From CAZAGT01 sp964484515 (GTDB lineage Bacteria > Desulfobacterota > DSM-4660 > Desulfatiglandales > HGW-15), in the NCBI GenBank assembly GCA_964484515.1, contig CAZAGT010000240.1, forward strand, positions 1 through 8,020: a DNA stretch of 8,020 bases. Direction: 5' to 3'. The stretch's first letter is position 1. Each line of letters opens with the position of its first letter. The notes below the pieces were generated by a model. The model searched no databases. It had not been told where the DNA came from and saw only the letters and a list, made by a program, of their open reading frames with translations. Positions 6,303 through 8,020 of the stretch are shown piece by piece. A program made the translations under genes and the position numbers.

Positions 6303-7727
6303 ATGGAGCAATTGAATACACCCAAGGACGTGGTGGAATTGATCGCGAAAGAGGGAATTGAGATCGTTGATTTGCGATTCATGGACTTTCCCGGCCTCTG
6401 GCAGCACTTTTCCGTGCCGCCGCGAGAGATCGAGGAAGAGACGTTCGAGGCCGGAATAGGGTTTGATGGATCCAGTATCAGGGGATGGCAGGCGATCAAT
6501 GAATCCGACATGCTCGTCAAGCCGGTGCCCGACACGGCTTTTATCGATCCCTTTTTTCAGGCCAAGACGTTGGTTATGCTCTGTAATATCTGCGATCCGG
6601 TCACGGGGGAGGATTACTCGCGTGACCCGCGCAATATCGCCCGCAAGACAGAGACCTATCTGAAGAGCCTGGGCCTGGCCGACACCGCCTACATTGGCCC
6701 GGAGGCCGAGTTCTTCATTTTCGACGACATCCGGTTTGACCAGAACGAACACGAAGGTTACTACCATATCGATTCGGCAGAGGGCCGCTGGAACACGGGC
6801 CGGGTAGAATGCCCGAACCTGGGGTACAAGCCCCGCTATAAAGAAGGCTATTTTCCGGTTCCGCCTACCGACAGTCTGCAGGACATCCGCAGCGAGATGG
6901 TCTTGACCTTGGAGAAGATGGGGGTACACATCGAGGCCCAGCACCACGAGGTCGCCACGGGTGGGCAGGCGGAGATCGACATGCGTTTCGCTCCCCTGGT
7001 CCCCATGGCCGACAGCCTGCTGAAGTATAAGTACGTTATCAAGAATACGGCCCGCAAGTACAACAAGACGGTCACTTTCATGCCGAAGCCCCTGTTCAAC
7101 GACAACGGCACGGGTATGCACACCCACATTTCGCTCTGGAAGGGAGATCAGAATCTCTTTGCCGGCGACGGTTACGCCGGATTGTCGGAAACCGCCATGT
7201 ACGCCATTGGCGGGATCTTAAAGCATACGCCGTCTCTGCTGGCCTTCAGCAGCCCGACCACCAACAGCTATAAGCGCTTGGTGCCTGGGTACGAGGCGCC
7301 CGTGAACCTGGCCTACTCCAGACGCAACCGTAGCGCGGCGGTGCGTATTCCGATGTATTCCGCGTCTGTAAAGGCCAAGCGAATCGAATTTCGCTGCCCC
7401 GATCCGAGCTGCAATCCTTATCTGGCATTCTCGGCTATGGTGATGGCGGTGATCGACGGTATACAGAACAAGATCGACCCGGGCGAACCGATGGATAAGG
7501 ACATCTACGATCTCCCGCCCGAAGAGTTGGCAAAGGTTCCGCAAACACCGGGTTCACTCAGGGAGTCCCTCAATGCCCTCGAGGCAGATCACGACTATCT
7601 CCTAAAGGGCGATGTCTTCACGTCGGATGTCATCGAGACCTGGATTAACTACAAGATGGAAAACGAGGTCGAGGCCGTTGATCTGCGACCGCATCCATGG
7701 GAGTTTGCCTTGTACTACGACATCTAG
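6303..7727 (+). CDS. glnA: Glutamine synthetase type I
   Basis: This cytoplasmic enzyme makes glutamine from glutamate, ammonia and ATP, the main route of ammonia assimilation, and acts as a dodecamer. The 474 residues match type I length. All landmarks are present: the GFDGSS segment (53-58), metal ligands in GPEAEFF (E134, E136), HEVATGGQAEID (E216, E224), the GTGMHTH loop (H273), the ATP/glutamate segment YKRLVPGYEAP with R325 and E331, NRSA, and KRIEFR (E362, R364). DIYDLPPEE contains Y402, which aligns with the adenylylated Tyr397 of enteric enzymes, so control by GlnE is possible. I chose ATG 6303 because the ribosome site AGGAGGA (6287-6293) lies 9 nt before it. An in-frame TTG at 6297 is only 3 nt from that site. 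The gene stands alone: it has its own sigma-54 promoter, its own terminator and tandem TAG TAG stops. No glnB or amt is visible next to it. Confidence 0.99.
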   Translation: MEQLNTPKDVVELIAKEGIEIVDLRFMDFPGLWQHFSVPPREIEEETFEAGIGFDGSSIRGWQAINESDMLVKPVPDTAFIDPFFQAKTLVMLCNICDPVTGEDYSRDPRNIARKTETYLKSLGLADTAYIGPEAEFFIFDDIRFDQNEHEGYYHIDSAEGRWNTGRVECPNLGYKPRYKEGYFPVPPTDSLQDIRSEMVLTLEKMGVHIEAQHHEVATGGQAEIDMRFAPLVPMADSLLKYKYVIKNTARKYNKTVTFMPKPLFNDNGTGMHTHISLWKGDQNLFAGDGYAGLSETAMYAIGGILKHTPSLLAFSSPTTNSYKRLVPGYEAPVNLAYSRRNRSAAVRIPMYSASVKAKRIEFRCPDPSCNPYLAFSAMVMAVIDGIQNKIDPGEPMDKDIYDLPPEELAKVPQTPGSLRESLNALEADHDYLLKGDVFTSDVIETWINYKMENEVEAVDLRPHPWEFALYYDI

Positions 7728-7776
7728 TAGGAGCCTCTCACTTCAGAGCTTTTCAGAAACTCGGACGGGTACCCCA

Positions 7777-7803
7777 CCGGTGGATCCCAAACAGGACCAC
7801 CGG
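7777..7803 (+). other. Strong bulged hairpin downstream of glnA
   Basis: CCGGTGG (7777-7783) pairs with CCACCGG (7797-7803), and TCC (7785-7787) with GGA (7794-7796). This gives ten G+C-rich pairs with a single bulged A (7784) and a CAAACA loop. It begins inside a palindrome, CCACCGGTGG (7774-7783). No T-run follows, so it is not a classical terminator. It may protect the glnA 3' end or belong to a structured RNA. Its function is unknown. Confidence 0.55.
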
Positions 7804-7879
7804 ATCTGCGAGCCAAGGCACTTCCCGGTCGCCATCTGAACACCAGAGGACGATCGGGGCCCAATAGCATCCTACCTCC

Positions 7880-7918
7880 AAAAGCCCCTGTTGGCGAGCG
7901 CCTGCAGGGGCTTTTCTC
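7880..7918 (+). terminator. Intrinsic terminator of glnA
   Basis: AAAAGCCCCTG (7880-7890) pairs perfectly with CAGGGGCTTTT (7905-7915), an 11-bp stem. GGC/GCC (7893-7895 with 7900-7902) can extend it inside the loop. The 3' arm ends in TTTTCTC, a short U-tract, and the A-run on the 5' side could allow weak function in the other direction. It lies about 150 nt after the glnA stop with no gene between, so it most likely ends glnA transcription. Confidence 0.8.
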
Positions 7919-7934
7919 GCTCGTGAGAAACTTC

Positions 7935-8000
7935 ATGAAAGAGATCTTTGAGGCCTTTACGCCCAGCCATGGGGGTCTCTTTTCAAAAACGAGGAATTGA
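7935..8000 (+). CDS. Doubtful 21-codon open frame overlapping the repeat
   Basis: ATG 7935 opens a 21-residue frame (MKEIFEAFTPSHGGLFSKTR plus N) ending with TGA at 7998-8000, just before the possible gene start at 8006. It contains the SHGGLFSK peptide of the ~30-bp repeat. The ribosome site is weak (GTGAGA about 7 nt upstream). It could be a leader peptide for the next gene, a piece of a decayed gene, or chance. Confidence 0.18.
   Translation: MKEIFEAFTPSHGGLFSKTRN
7960..7989 (-). repeat. ~30-bp repeat, right copy (inverted relative to 97-126)
   Basis: GGGGGTCTCTTTTCAA (7971-7986) is the exact reverse complement of 100-115. The longer alignment is 26 of 30 with only transitions. This copy sits between the glnA terminator and the possible next start codon at 8006. 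An exact 16-mer is expected well under once by chance in a window this size, so shared origin is likely. I see no transposase or target duplication. Confidence 0.6.
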
Positions 8001-8005
8001 GTGCG

Positions 8006-8020
8006 ATGTCTCCGCATAAG
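8006..8020 (+). CDS. Possible start of a further gene, cut by the window edge
   Basis: ATG 8006 (M-S-P-H-K) is open to the edge and follows GAGGA (7991-7995) with a 10-nt gap, an acceptable ribosome site. Only five codons are visible, so no product can be named. GTG 8001 in another frame is an alternative. Confidence 0.3.

Larger units (their letters stand above)
7728..8005. other. Intergenic region downstream of glnA
   Basis: This ~280-bp region follows the doubled TAG stop. It contains a strong bulged hairpin (7777-7803), an intrinsic terminator (7880-7915), a smaller overlapping hairpin (7913-7930) and the right copy of the ~30-bp repeat. Apart from the tiny frame at 7935-8000, I see nothing coding. 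Confidence 0.6.

Noticed and set aside
6144..7127. Long minus-strand open frame (327 codons) opposite glnA
   Set aside because: It lies opposite an unmistakable glutamine synthetase. Long antisense frames are common in G+C-rich genes, and its sequence shows no protein-family motif.
97..7989. The whole interval as a transposon bounded by inverted repeats
   Set aside because: It contains housekeeping genes such as glnA and no transposase or integrase. No flanking target duplication is visible, and the repeats being near the window edges may be coincidence.

Overview
The window is ordinary bacterial chromosome from a Gram-negative organism of fairly high G+C content. The lineage is not resolved. 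A sigma-54 type promoter in front of a glutamine synthetase I with an adenylylation-site tyrosine, plus exported repeat proteins, would fit Desulfobacterota, NC10 or a related group, but this is inference. A run of ten Ns at 5001-5010 shows that this is a draft or metagenome assembly.

Layout from left to right. Positions 1-317 hold no gene I can support, but do hold one copy of a ~30-bp repeat. Positions 318-1235 (+) encode an exported glutaminyl-peptide cyclotransferase of the plant/bacterial beta-propeller type, with every active-site residue I can recall in place. Positions 1236-1386 are a convergent intergenic region with inverted repeats. Positions 1387-4374 (-) encode a 995-residue exported protein made of about twelve ~26-residue G-x-D-x-Y repeats followed by HEAT-like helical repeats. 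A 153-bp divergent spacer separates it from a sodium:solute symporter (4528-5947, +), which is broken only by the assembly gap. Positions 5948-6302 are intergenic: an AT-rich block, a possible sigma-70 promoter and a textbook -24/-12 promoter lead into glnA (6303-7727, +). After glnA come a strong bulged hairpin, a good intrinsic terminator, the second inverted copy of the ~30-bp repeat, and probably the first codons of another gene at the right edge.

The genes do not form one operon. glnA has its own nitrogen-type promoter and its own terminator. The symporter and the repeat protein are divergent. The cyclotransferase and the repeat protein are convergent and both carry export signals, but the predicted mature N-terminus of the repeat protein is Asp, so it is not an obvious cyclotransferase substrate. 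I see no CRISPR array, tRNA, rRNA, transposase, phage gene or defence gene. The least explained items are the repeat/HEAT protein, the ~30-bp inverted repeat pair near the two window ends, and the bulged hairpin downstream of glnA. I do not see convincing evidence of a new multi-gene system.
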